From the NCBI RefSeq assembly GCF_009647655.1, contig NZ_WJFD01000006.1, positions 270,139-334,138 on the forward strand: 64,000 nucleotides of DNA, read 5' to 3'. How positions within the stretch are numbered: position 1 is the stretch's first letter; every line of letters starts with the position of its first letter. Below are positions 16,396 through 25,254 of this stretch, one piece after another. Source of the DNA: Chitinophaga sp. SYP-B3965 (GTDB taxonomy: Bacteria > Bacteroidota > Bacteroidia > Chitinophagales > Chitinophagaceae). The position numbers were made by a program, and so were the translations under genes. The notes under the pieces were generated by a model, which was given only the letters and a program-made list of their open reading frames with translations, was not told where the DNA came from and did not search any database.

Positions 16396-19300
16396 ATGCT
16401 AAAATCGCTACACATGTCCTGCCGGGTTGTGCTTGTTTCCGCAGGAATCCTATACCTTTCCACTGCTGTATCAGCTCAGCAGCCAACCAGCGCCCCACCG
16501 GCCACGAATGTCGTCACCGGGCATATCACCAACGAAAAAGGTGAGCTCATGGCGGGAATTACGATCACTGAGAAAGGCACGAAGAATTTCTCCCAGGCTG
16601 ACAGCCGTGGTGATTTCCGCATTCGCATCCAGGGCAAAGAAGCTATCCTGGTGTTTTCTGCTATCAACGTTGCCACAAAGGAAGTGAAAGTAACTGCTGG
16701 CCAGGTTGTGAACGTATCCCTGGCGGACAAAGCGACGGAGTTAAATGATGTTGTGGTCATTGGCTATGGCACCCAGCGCCGGCAGGACCTTACGGTATCC
16801 GTATCATCAGTTAACGCAGGGCAGATAAAAGATATCCCCCTCAGTTCCGCCATGCAGGCATTGCAGGGCAGGCTGGCAGGTGTGAATATTTCAACGACAG
16901 AAGGAGGGCCCGGAGCACCTGTCACTATCAAAGTACGGGGTGGCGGTTCTATCACCCAGGATAATACACCACTATATGTAGTAGATGGTATCCAGGTGGA
17001 AGATGCACTTTCGAAAATAGCACCGCAGGATATTGAGTCTGTGGACGTATTGAAGGATGCAGCGGCCACTTCCATTTATGGCGCCAGAGGAGCAAATGGG
17101 GTTGTTATCATTACTACCAAAGGCGGTAAACCCATGAAGACAGTTGTGGCCTACAATTATTTTTATGGCATCAACAAGCTCGCAAAAAAATTCGATGTGA
17201 TGAATCCAAAAGATTTCATCGAATACAATTGGGAAAAAACAAGGAACACTTTGGCAGACAGTTCTGCTTTTACTTCTCAATATGGCAATAACTGGGGAGC
17301 AGGGCTGGATTCGATCAGGAATGCGCCTGGCGTAGACTGGCAGGACCTCACGTTCGGAGAAAATGCGCCCACCCAAACCCATAATGTAAGTGTTACCGGA
17401 GGAGACAGGGCAACTACTTTCAACATCAGCTACACCAACAACAATGAGAAAAGCGTAATGATCAATTCCAACTATTTAAGGAATCTCTTAAATGTGCGGC
17501 TGGATCATATTGTTTCAGATAAATTTAAGGTGGGGTTGAACTTCGCCTATAACGACCAGGTGATCAATGGTCCCGGAACGAGCGCATCAGGCAATGTGAC
17601 CAATAACCGCCTGCGCAATTCGGTTAAATACAGGCCCTTCCTGGTTAATTCAGATGATCCCAACAACTCTAATGATGCGTCTTATTTTGAACAGACAAAT
17701 GCCACAGGGTACTACCTCATCAATCCCGTTCAATTTTCCAATGCTTCTTACCGGCGTAACCGTGCGGTGAGCACCACCATCAGCTCCTATTTGCAATATG
17801 CATTCACTAAATACCTGTCGCTGCGTGTTACCGGTGGTATTAATAAAAATGATGGGAAACTGAACGTGTTCGATGATTATATAACCTGGAATGCTATCAC
17901 CAATAGCTCGGGCAAACCCATCATCAACATCGTTAACAGCAACACGACCTCCATCACTGAGAATGCAGCACTTACTTTTAACAACAGTGTTTTCAAATCT
18001 AAGTTTCACAAGGACAATTCCATCACTGTGCTTTTGGGCCAGGAAATATACCAGGCTTCTTCCCTTTCACAAACAGACCAGGTAAGATATCTCCCGATAG
18101 GCATAACACCCGAAAAAGCCTTTTCACAGTTGAGCCTGGGAACCTCTACCCCGCTGTATCCTGCATCCACAGATACAAAAAGCAGGATCGTTTCTTTCTT
18201 TACCAGAGTTGGCTATAGCCATAAGAATAAATACCTGGCCACATTCAATATGCGGGCAGACGGATCCTCAAAGTTTGCCCCCGGCAATCAATGGGCATAC
18301 TTTCCATCGGCATCTGTTGCCTGGCGGATCTCCAACGAGGAGTTCTTTAACAAGAACAGCTTTGCCTCCGATGTTAAACTCCGCTTGAGCTATGGGCTAG
18401 CTGGTAATAACCGGATTAATGATTTTCTGTACTCTTCCCTGTACAGGTCTAACGCCACTCCCTACAGCCTGAATAATACACTTATTCCGGGTTATGCAAT
18501 AAACAACCTGGCCAACAAAAACCTGAAATGGGAATCTACTCTTTCCCGCAACGTAGGATTGGATGTAAGTCTCTTTAATAACCTTTTCCAGGTAACCCTG
18601 GATGCTTATCTGAATGATACCCGGGACCTGTTGATCAATGTGCCCATTGCCGCCAATTCCGGATTCAGCACACAATTGCAGAATGTTGGCAGCGTGAGGA
18701 ACCGAGGATTGGAATTACAATTGAGTACAACAGCTATTTCGAAAAAAAATTTTAAGTGGGCTATTAATTTCAACATATCCACTAATCGCAATAAGATCAT
18801 TGGGCTCTCGAATGTTTCCAACCGTTATTTTGCCAGCTCCGGATGGGGACCGGGTAATGATTACCTCGTGCAGGTGGGACAGCCGGTGGGCACCATCTGG
18901 GGGTTTGAGTCAGATGGCATGTACACCCTGAATGATTTCGACTACAATTCCAGTAATGGTGCTTATGTACTGAAGAAAGGAGTGGCCGATAATACAGCCT
19001 CTGTAGGTATCCCCGCTCCGGGAACAAAGAAATTAAAAGATCTGACAGGCGATGGTATAGTAAATGCAGATGACCGGACGATCCTCGGTACAGCACAACC
19101 GAAATTTACCGGCGGGCTTAATAACCAGCTCACCTATAAAAGATTTGACCTCAGCGTATTCGTGAACTTTGTGTATGGAAATAAAATACTGAACGGCGAT
19201 AAGGTTGAATTCAGCAATGCCTATGCAGGCAGCTTTTCTAATCTTACTGCTATCATGAACGATCGCTGGCGTACCATTGATGCGAATGGCAAGGCTGTAC

Positions 19301-19689
19301 AATGGGCTGTTTCCGTTAATGGGAAAACACTGCCTGCAGGTGCTCCTCCGGAAACACTCGCTGAAATAAACAAGGGTGCAAACATCTGGCAGCCTATCAA
19401 AGGAGGCAATTACCTGTTGCTGGATTCCTGGGCTGTTGAAGATGGTTCTTTCCTGCGCTTCAATAATATAACACTGGGATATAGCTTGCCGGTGGAAACG
19501 CTGTTAAAGAAAAAGATCAGCGCCTTCCGCATCTATTGCACTGTAAATAACGCCGGTATTCTCACCAAATATACGGGCCTGGATCCTGAGGTGAGCACCA
19601 AAAATTCCAGTCTTGTAACTCCCGGCGTTGATTCTTCTCCTTACCCACGCAGCAGAACATTCATCGCGGGTATTAATGTTAAATTTTAG
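16396..19689 (+). CDS. SusC/RagA-family TonB-linked outer membrane transporter
   Basis: This 1097-residue TonB-dependent oligosaccharide importer has a signal peptide ending at VSAQQ. A CarboxypepD_reg-like domain follows (about 35-115: VVTGHITNEKGELMAGITITEKG). The SusC-type plug (about 118-235) shows ELNDVVVIGYGTQRR, LQGRLAGVNIST, TPLYVVDGIQ and SIYGARGANGVVIITTKG. The 22-strand barrel ends in GINVKF. No FecR-linked STN domain is seen, so it is unlikely to signal to an anti-sigma factor, which agrees with control by the AraC protein. It starts the operon SusC-SusD-GH28. Confidence 0.96.
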   Translation: MLKSLHMSCRVVLVSAGILYLSTAVSAQQPTSAPPATNVVTGHITNEKGELMAGITITEKGTKNFSQADSRGDFRIRIQGKEAILVFSAINVATKEVKVTAGQVVNVSLADKATELNDVVVIGYGTQRRQDLTVSVSSVNAGQIKDIPLSSAMQALQGRLAGVNISTTEGGPGAPVTIKVRGGGSITQDNTPLYVVDGIQVEDALSKIAPQDIESVDVLKDAAATSIYGARGANGVVIITTKGGKPMKTVVAYNYFYGINKLAKKFDVMNPKDFIEYNWEKTRNTLADSSAFTSQYGNNWGAGLDSIRNAPGVDWQDLTFGENAPTQTHNVSVTGGDRATTFNISYTNNNEKSVMINSNYLRNLLNVRLDHIVSDKFKVGLNFAYNDQVINGPGTSASGNVTNNRLRNSVKYRPFLVNSDDPNNSNDASYFEQTNATGYYLINPVQFSNASYRRNRAVSTTISSYLQYAFTKYLSLRVTGGINKNDGKLNVFDDYITWNAITNSSGKPIINIVNSNTTSITENAALTFNNSVFKSKFHKDNSITVLLGQEIYQASSLSQTDQVRYLPIGITPEKAFSQLSLGTSTPLYPASTDTKSRIVSFFTRVGYSHKNKYLATFNMRADGSSKFAPGNQWAYFPSASVAWRISNEEFFNKNSFASDVKLRLSYGLAGNNRINDFLYSSLYRSNATPYSLNNTLIPGYAINNLANKNLKWESTLSRNVGLDVSLFNNLFQVTLDAYLNDTRDLLINVPIAANSGFSTQLQNVGSVRNRGLELQLSTTAISKKNFKWAINFNISTNRNKIIGLSNVSNRYFASSGWGPGNDYLVQVGQPVGTIWGFESDGMYTLNDFDYNSSNGAYVLKKGVADNTASVGIPAPGTKKLKDLTGDGIVNADDRTILGTAQPKFTGGLNNQLTYKRFDLSVFVNFVYGNKILNGDKVEFSNAYAGSFSNLTAIMNDRWRTIDANGKAVQWAVSVNGKTLPAGAPPETLAEINKGANIWQPIKGGNYLLLDSWAVEDGSFLRFNNITLGYSLPVETLLKKKISAFRIYCTVNNAGILTKYTGLDPEVSTKNSSLVTPGVDSSPYPRSRTFIAGINVKF

Positions 19690-19701
19690 ATCATTCAGCA
19701 T

Positions 19702-21495
19702 ATGAACATACTTAATTCAAAGAAGCTTGCTGTTCTTACCGGGATTCTTCTCCTGACCATCTCACTTAATTCGTGCGAGAAATTTTTAACACTGAGCCCT
19801 GATTCCGCTTTTGATGAAGCTTATGTTTTCGGCAGTGTGAACGATGCTTACAGCGCCGTATTAGGTGCTTACGCTTCACTCTCCGGGGACAGAGGATACG
19901 GCGGAAGGATCCAGTATTATTTTTCCAATGACTCCGATGATTCTTACTGCAACGCCAGTAATACAGTGGCTATTGGTGGTGATAACGGGGCTAAGGCACT
20001 TTGCCGGTATAATGCACTTGCCACCAATACGGAACTGGATGCGGAATGGAATATCTATTACGCAGGCATCGACCGTACCAATAATTGCATTAAGAACATT
20101 CCGAAAATGTCCTTATACACCAATGGATCTGACAACGAGAAAGCAAATCTGAAAAGATTACATGGTGAAGCACTGACTTTAAGGGCACAGTTCTTTTTTG
20201 ACATTATCAAATTCTGGGGAGATGTGCCGGCTCCTTATATTCCTTCCTTAGACCAACCGGATCTTAACCTGCCGGCAACGAACAGGGATTCCATCTATGA
20301 CCATATCCTGAACGACCTGGCTTTGGCCGCAACCCTTTTGCCATGGCGCGGCGATCCGGGTGTTGCAGTTGATGAGCGGATAACCAAAGGAGCTGCAAAA
20401 GCCCTGAGGGCAAGGATCGCACTTTTCAGAGGCGGATATTCGCTGAGAGCTGTGTCTAAGCAAATGGAGCGTCCTGCCGACTATCTTAAATATTACCAGA
20501 TTGCCAGGGATGAATGCAATGATATCATGCTCTCCGGAAAACACAAACTGAATCCAAGCTTTATGGCTGTATTCAAAGATGCTTTCGATGCACATAGGAT
20601 TGAACCCAATGGCGAAGCACTGTTCCAGGTGGGACTATCCGGTGGAAATGGTGTTTCAGACGGCCGCGTAGGTTTTATCGATGGTATCCGTACTAACGGT
20701 AATGGCATGGGGTCCTATTGGGCACTTCCTACTTATTTCTACAAGTTCGATAGCCTGGATGCAAGAAGGGATGTGACCATCGCCAGTTATGCCATAAACG
20801 GATCAGGTCAGTATACCGGGATCGCCACTGTTTACGGACCTTTTGTGATGGCAAAGTTCAGAAGGGATTGGCACTCCAATCCTGTTACCCCGCCTAATAG
20901 CAATACTGCTTATACAGGTATCAGCTGGCCAATGATCCGCTATTCTGATGTGCTGCTGATGTTTGCAGAAGCGGAGAACGAACTTAAACAGGGACCTTCG
21001 GCAGAAGCGATTAGCGCATTTAAACAAGTGCGTGTAAGAGGGTTTAATGGGGACGAAAATAAAATAGGCGTTATCCCTTCTGACTACACCGGATTTTTCA
21101 AGGCTGTCGCCGATGAAAGGATGTTTGAATTTGGCGGTGAGGGATTGAGAAAATGGGACCTGATCCGTTGGAACCTCATCACTCCCCTATTTGCCGAAAC
21201 CCGCATCAACCTGGAGAAATTCAGGTTGCGGCAGGCTCCTTACAATAATGTGCCTGCAAGGATGTATTACCTCAATGGTTCTACCACAGGCATCGTTTAT
21301 TATTCCAGTTATTATCAGCCTTCACAGGCCAATCCACCCGCAGGATATTCAAGTGTGAACTGGGCATCTTCGTATGGAAACACTTTTGCTAATGACTGGG
21401 CCGGAAGTTTTGTGTCTAATCAAAGAGAAATTTTGCCTTATGGGCCTCAAACACTCAGCAGCAATCCCAGTCTTCGCCAGGGATATGGATATTAA
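19702..21495 (+). CDS. SusD/RagB-family surface glycan-binding lipoprotein
   Basis: This 597-residue lipoprotein has lipobox SLNSC at about residues 23-27 (LTISLNSCEKFLTLSP), so it is surface-anchored. Typical SusD features are present: N-terminal TPR-like helices (DAYSAVLGAYASLS, LRAQFFFDIIKFWGDVP), the loop IRYSDVLLMFAEAENEL, and the C-terminal RGFNGDE / DERMFEFGGEGLRKWDLIRW. It caps SusC to capture the glycan. It lies 12 bases after SusC and 11 bases before the GH28 gene, consistent with a single transcript. Confidence 0.96.
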   Translation: MNILNSKKLAVLTGILLLTISLNSCEKFLTLSPDSAFDEAYVFGSVNDAYSAVLGAYASLSGDRGYGGRIQYYFSNDSDDSYCNASNTVAIGGDNGAKALCRYNALATNTELDAEWNIYYAGIDRTNNCIKNIPKMSLYTNGSDNEKANLKRLHGEALTLRAQFFFDIIKFWGDVPAPYIPSLDQPDLNLPATNRDSIYDHILNDLALAATLLPWRGDPGVAVDERITKGAAKALRARIALFRGGYSLRAVSKQMERPADYLKYYQIARDECNDIMLSGKHKLNPSFMAVFKDAFDAHRIEPNGEALFQVGLSGGNGVSDGRVGFIDGIRTNGNGMGSYWALPTYFYKFDSLDARRDVTIASYAINGSGQYTGIATVYGPFVMAKFRRDWHSNPVTPPNSNTAYTGISWPMIRYSDVLLMFAEAENELKQGPSAEAISAFKQVRVRGFNGDENKIGVIPSDYTGFFKAVADERMFEFGGEGLRKWDLIRWNLITPLFAETRINLEKFRLRQAPYNNVPARMYYLNGSTTGIVYYSSYYQPSQANPPAGYSSVNWASSYGNTFANDWAGSFVSNQREILPYGPQTLSSNPSLRQGYGY

Positions 21496-21506
21496 ACATT
21501 GGAAGA

Positions 21507-22952
21507 ATGAAATGTAAGAATGCTTTATTACTCTTTACCTTGATCTCATTCCATGCAAAAGGAAATGATTTTAACATACTCGATTTTGGCGCAATCAGGG
21601 ACACCAGCAAACTAAGCACCCTGGCCATCAACAAAACGATAGAAGCTTGTTTTAAAGCCGGAGGCGGAAGGGTCATTATTCCGGCCGGCAATTTTAAAAG
21701 TGGTACCATCACTTTATTGAATAATGTAGAGCTCTTCTTAGAACGGGGTGCAGTGTTATACGGCAGTACTGATCATCACGATTATCCCCGTCAACAGCAG
21801 CCCGCATACCGCTCTCAAAAAGATCCCGGTGGATGGTATGCCCTGATCTATGCGGAAAGTGCCAGCAACATTGGCATCAGTGGGTTTGGGACAATAGATG
21901 GCCAGGGCGCCAGGCAAGTGCCACGCCCTGGCCCCAAAGGTGCTGTTCATGAAGACAGGGACGGAAGACCAAGGAATATCCTTTTCATATCCTGTCAGAA
22001 AATTTCGGTACAGGATATAACAATGCAGAACTCCGGTATCTGGAACCAGCATTATCTGAATTGCGAAAACGTGGTCATCAATAATATCCGTGTTTATAAT
22101 CACAGTAACAGGAATAACGATGCGATCGATTTAGACGGATGCAGACATGTAGTAGTGTCTAACAGCATAATGGATACGGATGACGATGGCATTACTCTCA
22201 AAAGCACAGGCGCAGCTCCCTGTGAAGATATTGCCATCACCAATTGTATAGTGAGCAGTTTTTGTGCCGCCATTAAATGTGGTACAGAATCGACCGGAGG
22301 GTTTAAAAATATCCTGATCAGCAATTGCATTGTAAGACCCTCTTCCTGCCCTACAGCACCCATTTTCAGAACTCCCCGTATAGGGCAGGTGGGTATTGCG
22401 CTTGAAGTTGTTGACGGGGGAATAATGGATGGTGTAACCGTGAGCAACATTATCATAGAAGGTACGGAATGTCCGATCTATGTGAGGCTTGGTAACAGAG
22501 CTCGTAAACATACAGATGAAGCGCCGGAGCCACCTCCCGGGAAAATGCGTAATATTTCTTTATCCAATATAAACGTATATGGCGCCGGTAATTATTCTTC
22601 CTCCATTACCGGTATACCCGGCTCTCCGATAGAGAATATAACGTTGAACAATATCCGAATAGTGAACAGGGGTGGCCTTAAGCAAGGAGAATATAGAAGC
22701 GAAGTTGCTGAACTGGAAAAGGAATATCCTGCGCCTGACAAATGGGGCAACCTGCCGAGCTCAGGTTTTTTCATCCGGCATGTTAATGACATTGCGCTGT
22801 TTGATATTACGCTCCGTTCGTTGGCAGCCGATCCCCGGACACCTGTGATCGCCGATGATGTGGATCATTTGCATATCTCGGATCTGCGGTCTGATCGTCC
22901 CGCTGCGAAAACTGTACAGCTACTTCATGTTCGAACCTTTAAACAAAAGTGA
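21507..22952 (+). CDS. GH28-family-like beta-helix glycosidase of the PUL
   Basis: This 481-residue secreted protein (signal peptide CKNALLLFTLISFHAKG) opens with the pectinase-like entry FNILDFGAIRDTSKL. The parallel beta-helix carries NNDAIDLDGCRHV and DTDDDGITLKS, corresponding to the GH28 catalytic Asp motifs. The usual GHG motif is replaced by SFCAAIKCGTES, as in several non-polygalacturonase members. Cleavage of a uronic-acid or rhamnose-containing linkage is therefore possible, but the specificity is open. It is last in the SusC operon and followed by a strong terminator at 22967. Confidence 0.88.
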   Translation: MKCKNALLLFTLISFHAKGNDFNILDFGAIRDTSKLSTLAINKTIEACFKAGGGRVIIPAGNFKSGTITLLNNVELFLERGAVLYGSTDHHDYPRQQQPAYRSQKDPGGWYALIYAESASNIGISGFGTIDGQGARQVPRPGPKGAVHEDRDGRPRNILFISCQKISVQDITMQNSGIWNQHYLNCENVVINNIRVYNHSNRNNDAIDLDGCRHVVVSNSIMDTDDDGITLKSTGAAPCEDIAITNCIVSSFCAAIKCGTESTGGFKNILISNCIVRPSSCPTAPIFRTPRIGQVGIALEVVDGGIMDGVTVSNIIIEGTECPIYVRLGNRARKHTDEAPEPPPGKMRNISLSNINVYGAGNYSSSITGIPGSPIENITLNNIRIVNRGGLKQGEYRSEVAELEKEYPAPDKWGNLPSSGFFIRHVNDIALFDITLRSLAADPRTPVIADDVDHLHISDLRSDRPAAKTVQLLHVRTFKQK

Positions 22953-22966
22953 TAATACCTATTAGT

Positions 22967-23010
22967 GAAAATTAAAATGCCCTGGGAATTCCCGGGGCAT
23001 TTTAATTTTC
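22967..23010 (+). terminator. Terminator of the SusC-SusD-GH28 operon
   Basis: A 20-bp stem (22967-22986 with 22991-23010, one wobble) closes with loop AATT and has A/T-rich outer arms, so the distal arm provides a T-rich tail. It lies 14 bases after the GH28 stop codon. Confidence 0.8.
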
Positions 23011-23080
23011 TTATGGCTATTTCAGGTTCACAAAAGATATAAAAGAATTTCTATTTTTGGCCGGTTAAATACTATTCGGA

Positions 23081-23422
23081 ATGAAAGAACAACTCTTTGC
23101 TTTGATCAAAAGATCAGAAGACAATTCACTCACGTTCAAAGAAGTGCTGGAATTGATAGATACTCACTATCAACATCAGCCAACTGCCTTTAAAAATGGA
23201 GAGACATATAATGAAGCAACACAAAATCAGGGTAGTGCCAGGGTTTTTGCTTGTGCCCAACTCAATCATTTGGATGAGGAAGATACGCTCTACCTGTTTG
23301 CGGAGCATTATCAATCGGTATTAAATAATCCGGAAGGTACGGACCACCAGAATATCAGGCAGTTTATAGTGCATGGCTGGCCGGGGATAGTTTTTGAAGG
23401 GCAGGCCCTGCTGGCTAGATAG
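23081..23422 (+). CDS. HopJ-family protein
   Basis: This 113-residue cytoplasmic protein resembles the HopJ/HopPmaJ family: FTFKEVLELID-like start, QPTAFKNGE, N(Q/E)GSARVFACAQLN, LYLFAEHYQSVL, and the C-terminal IRQFIVHGWPGIVFEG. The family is named after a Pseudomonas effector but occurs widely in bacteria with no secretion system link. A housekeeping role is more likely; the function is unknown. It is convergent with the tmRNA gene and shares a terminator with it. Confidence 0.85.
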   Translation: MKEQLFALIKRSEDNSLTFKEVLELIDTHYQHQPTAFKNGETYNEATQNQGSARVFACAQLNHLDEEDTLYLFAEHYQSVLNNPEGTDHQNIRQFIVHGWPGIVFEGQALLAR

Positions 23423-23425
23423 CAT

Positions 23426-23462
23426 AAAAAAGGCTATAAATCTGTGATTTATAGCCTTTTTT
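23426..23462. terminator. Bidirectional terminator (HopJ gene / tmRNA)
   Basis: A stem of AAAAAAGGCTATAAA type pairs with TTTATAGCCTTTTTT around a short loop, with A-run on one side and T-run on the other, so it works in both directions between the convergent genes. Confidence 0.82.
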
Positions 23463-23468
23463 ATAAGT

Positions 23469-23841
23469 TGGTGGAACCGCCGGGAGTCGAACCCGGGTCC
23501 AAACATATTCACCGAAAGCTTTCTACATGCTTATTTCTGCATTGGTTTGTCGGAACTTGGCAGGGGCAAAACAAACCAACCTCGTCCTTATCCGTTTGAG
23601 TTTCGGTACCCACTCACAGAAACCATGAGTACCTATTCCGCTATTGGTTTGATTCAGCGGCTGAAGTCACAGCAGACAGCAACTCACAGCGGCCATAATG
23701 GGTGCGCTAATTTAATTAGGCAGCCATGGCGTAGTTAGATTCGCCTTTTGATGTTTGGGTATTCAGATTTACGTGCTAATTATCCAACGCACGGCATGCT
23801 TACACTTTCAAAGACCTATGCTGTCAAAACCGGTCGGCCCC
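23469..23841 (-). ncRNA. ssrA: tmRNA (ssrA), 373 nt with encoded CCA
   Basis: The tRNA-like ends pair: 5' GGGGCCG (23841-23835) with 3' CGGTTCC (23479-23473), followed by A73 and encoded CCA (23471-23469). The 5' part continues GACCGGTTTTGACAG, and the T-arm reads CCGGG-TTCGACT-CCCGG. The tag reading frame (23745-23716, - strand) gives GESNYAMAA then TAA; the tag probably begins with the charged Ala followed by this sequence. tmRNA rescues stalled ribosomes and tags proteins for degradation. The 5' GACCGGTTTTGACAG and the -AMAA tag end are typical of Bacteroidota. Confidence 0.95.
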
Positions 23842-23856
23842 ATGTTTTACAGAATG

Positions 23857-23888
23857 CAAAGATACATTAAAATTTCGAGGTGATCCAA
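23857..23888 (-). promoter_or_regulatory. ssrA promoter
   Basis: The -7 box TATCTTTG lies on the - strand at 23864-23857 and a TTG at 23888-23886 gives a 21-base spacing, within the range of Bacteroidota -33/-7 promoters. The box ends 15 bases before the mature tmRNA 5' end, which is consistent with a short processed leader. Confidence 0.55.
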
Positions 23889-25201
23889 CGCCACACATCC
23901 AATCCATTTGCAAACAGCAATAAACTGAATAATATTACCATACCCACGATCTGTGCATATTCCATGAATTTCTCACTTGGCTTACGGCCGGTGATCATTT
24001 CATACGTCAGGAATACTACGTGACCGCCATCCAATGCAGGAATAGGCAGGATATTCATAAAGGCGAGGATAATGCTCAATAATGCAGTGAACGTCCAGAA
24101 GCTCTGCCAGTCCCAATAAGAAGGGAACAGGTTACCAATGCTCATAAATCCACCCAGGGATTCTGTTACTTTTACTTCTTTGGAAACAAAGATCAGGCGC
24201 AATTGCTGTACATATTTCACCAGCGTACTCACCGCTCTGTTGAAACCTGCCGGAATTGCCTGGCCAAAAGTATATTGCTTTGTTGTGATGTCGAATTGCT
24301 TCTCTAAAAGGTAAGCCATTCCAAAACCTTTCACCGGTACTTTGGGATGGAGTGTTACGGTATCTGCCCCTCTCAATAATACTACTTTCACTACTTTATT
24401 AGTGTCTTTGCGAAGAGCAAGAGAGAATTCATGGAAGTAATTCACGGTGCTGTCGTTCAGACTTAACACACGGTCTCCCTGTCTGAATCCTACTTTGTAA
24501 CCATCTCTTTCTTTTAATACAGTATCCAAAACCGGCAATGCCCGTGGCTCTGCAAACTGTCCCTTCCGCTTGATCAATTGTCTCACAAAACCTTCGGGTA
24601 GTTTGATGTCCATTTTCTGACCATCTCTTTCTACCTGGATGCTTTGTGCTTCTCTCAGGATCATTTCACCTGCCAATCCTTCAAAATTATCTACTGGTTT
24701 ATTAGCTACAGCAACGATCTTATCTCCATCTTTCAAACCAATACTTCTTGTCAGAGAATCAGTTACGATACCATATTTTACACTTGAAGTTGGCAGATAC
24801 TCTTCACCATAATGCCAAAGCAACATCGTGAAAATGAGGAATCCGAGGATCAGGTTCACCGTTACCCCGCCGATCATAATGATCAGTCTTTGCCAGGCTG
24901 GTTTGGAACGAAATTCCCAGGGTTGGGGAGGTTTGTTCATCTGCTCCTTGTCCATACTCTCATCTATCATCCCGGAGATCTTCACGTAACCACCCAGTGG
25001 TAACCAGCCCACGCCATATTCCGTATCTCCTTTTTTGAATTTGAAAAGGGAAAACCAGGGATCGAAGAACAGGTAGAACTTCTCCACTTTGGTTTTGAAT
25101 AACTTGGCCGGGATAAAATGCCCTAATTCATGCAGGACCACCAAAATTGACAGCGACAAGATCAATTGTCCTGCTTTTACAAATATTTCCTGTGTTGTCA
25201 T
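23867..25201 (-). CDS. rseP: RseP family site-2 intramembrane zinc metalloprotease
   Basis: This 444-residue membrane protease has the zinc motif HELGH in transmembrane helix 1 (His24, Glu25, His28) and the second site MNILPIPALDGGHVV in the C-terminal membrane region. PDZ-like segments occur between them (about 125-315: VKYGIVTDSLTRSIGLKDGDKIVAV, VGFRQGDRVLSLND). RseP cleaves membrane-bound anti-sigma factors or signal peptide remnants. It lies 53 bases downstream of dxr on the same strand, the gene order dxr-rseP seen in many Bacteroidota. Confidence 0.93.
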   Translation of the reverse strand: MTTQEIFVKAGQLILSLSILVVLHELGHFIPAKLFKTKVEKFYLFFDPWFSLFKFKKGDTEYGVGWLPLGGYVKISGMIDESMDKEQMNKPPQPWEFRSKPAWQRLIIMIGGVTVNLILGFLIFTMLLWHYGEEYLPTSSVKYGIVTDSLTRSIGLKDGDKIVAVANKPVDNFEGLAGEMILREAQSIQVERDGQKMDIKLPEGFVRQLIKRKGQFAEPRALPVLDTVLKERDGYKVGFRQGDRVLSLNDSTVNYFHEFSLALRKDTNKVVKVVLLRGADTVTLHPKVPVKGFGMAYLLEKQFDITTKQYTFGQAIPAGFNRAVSTLVKYVQQLRLIFVSKEVKVTESLGGFMSIGNLFPSYWDWQSFWTFTALLSIILAFMNILPIPALDGGHVVFLTYEMITGRKPSEKFMEYAQIVGMVILFSLLLFANGLDVWRWITSKF

Positions 25202-25254
25202 GTATTATTGAATGTATACTTTTAAGCTAATGTAGATAATTAAGGTGACAAGTG

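Noticed and set aside
23547..23738. Open frame of 63 codons in the tmRNA region
   Set aside because: It lies on the opposite strand within a clear tmRNA gene.
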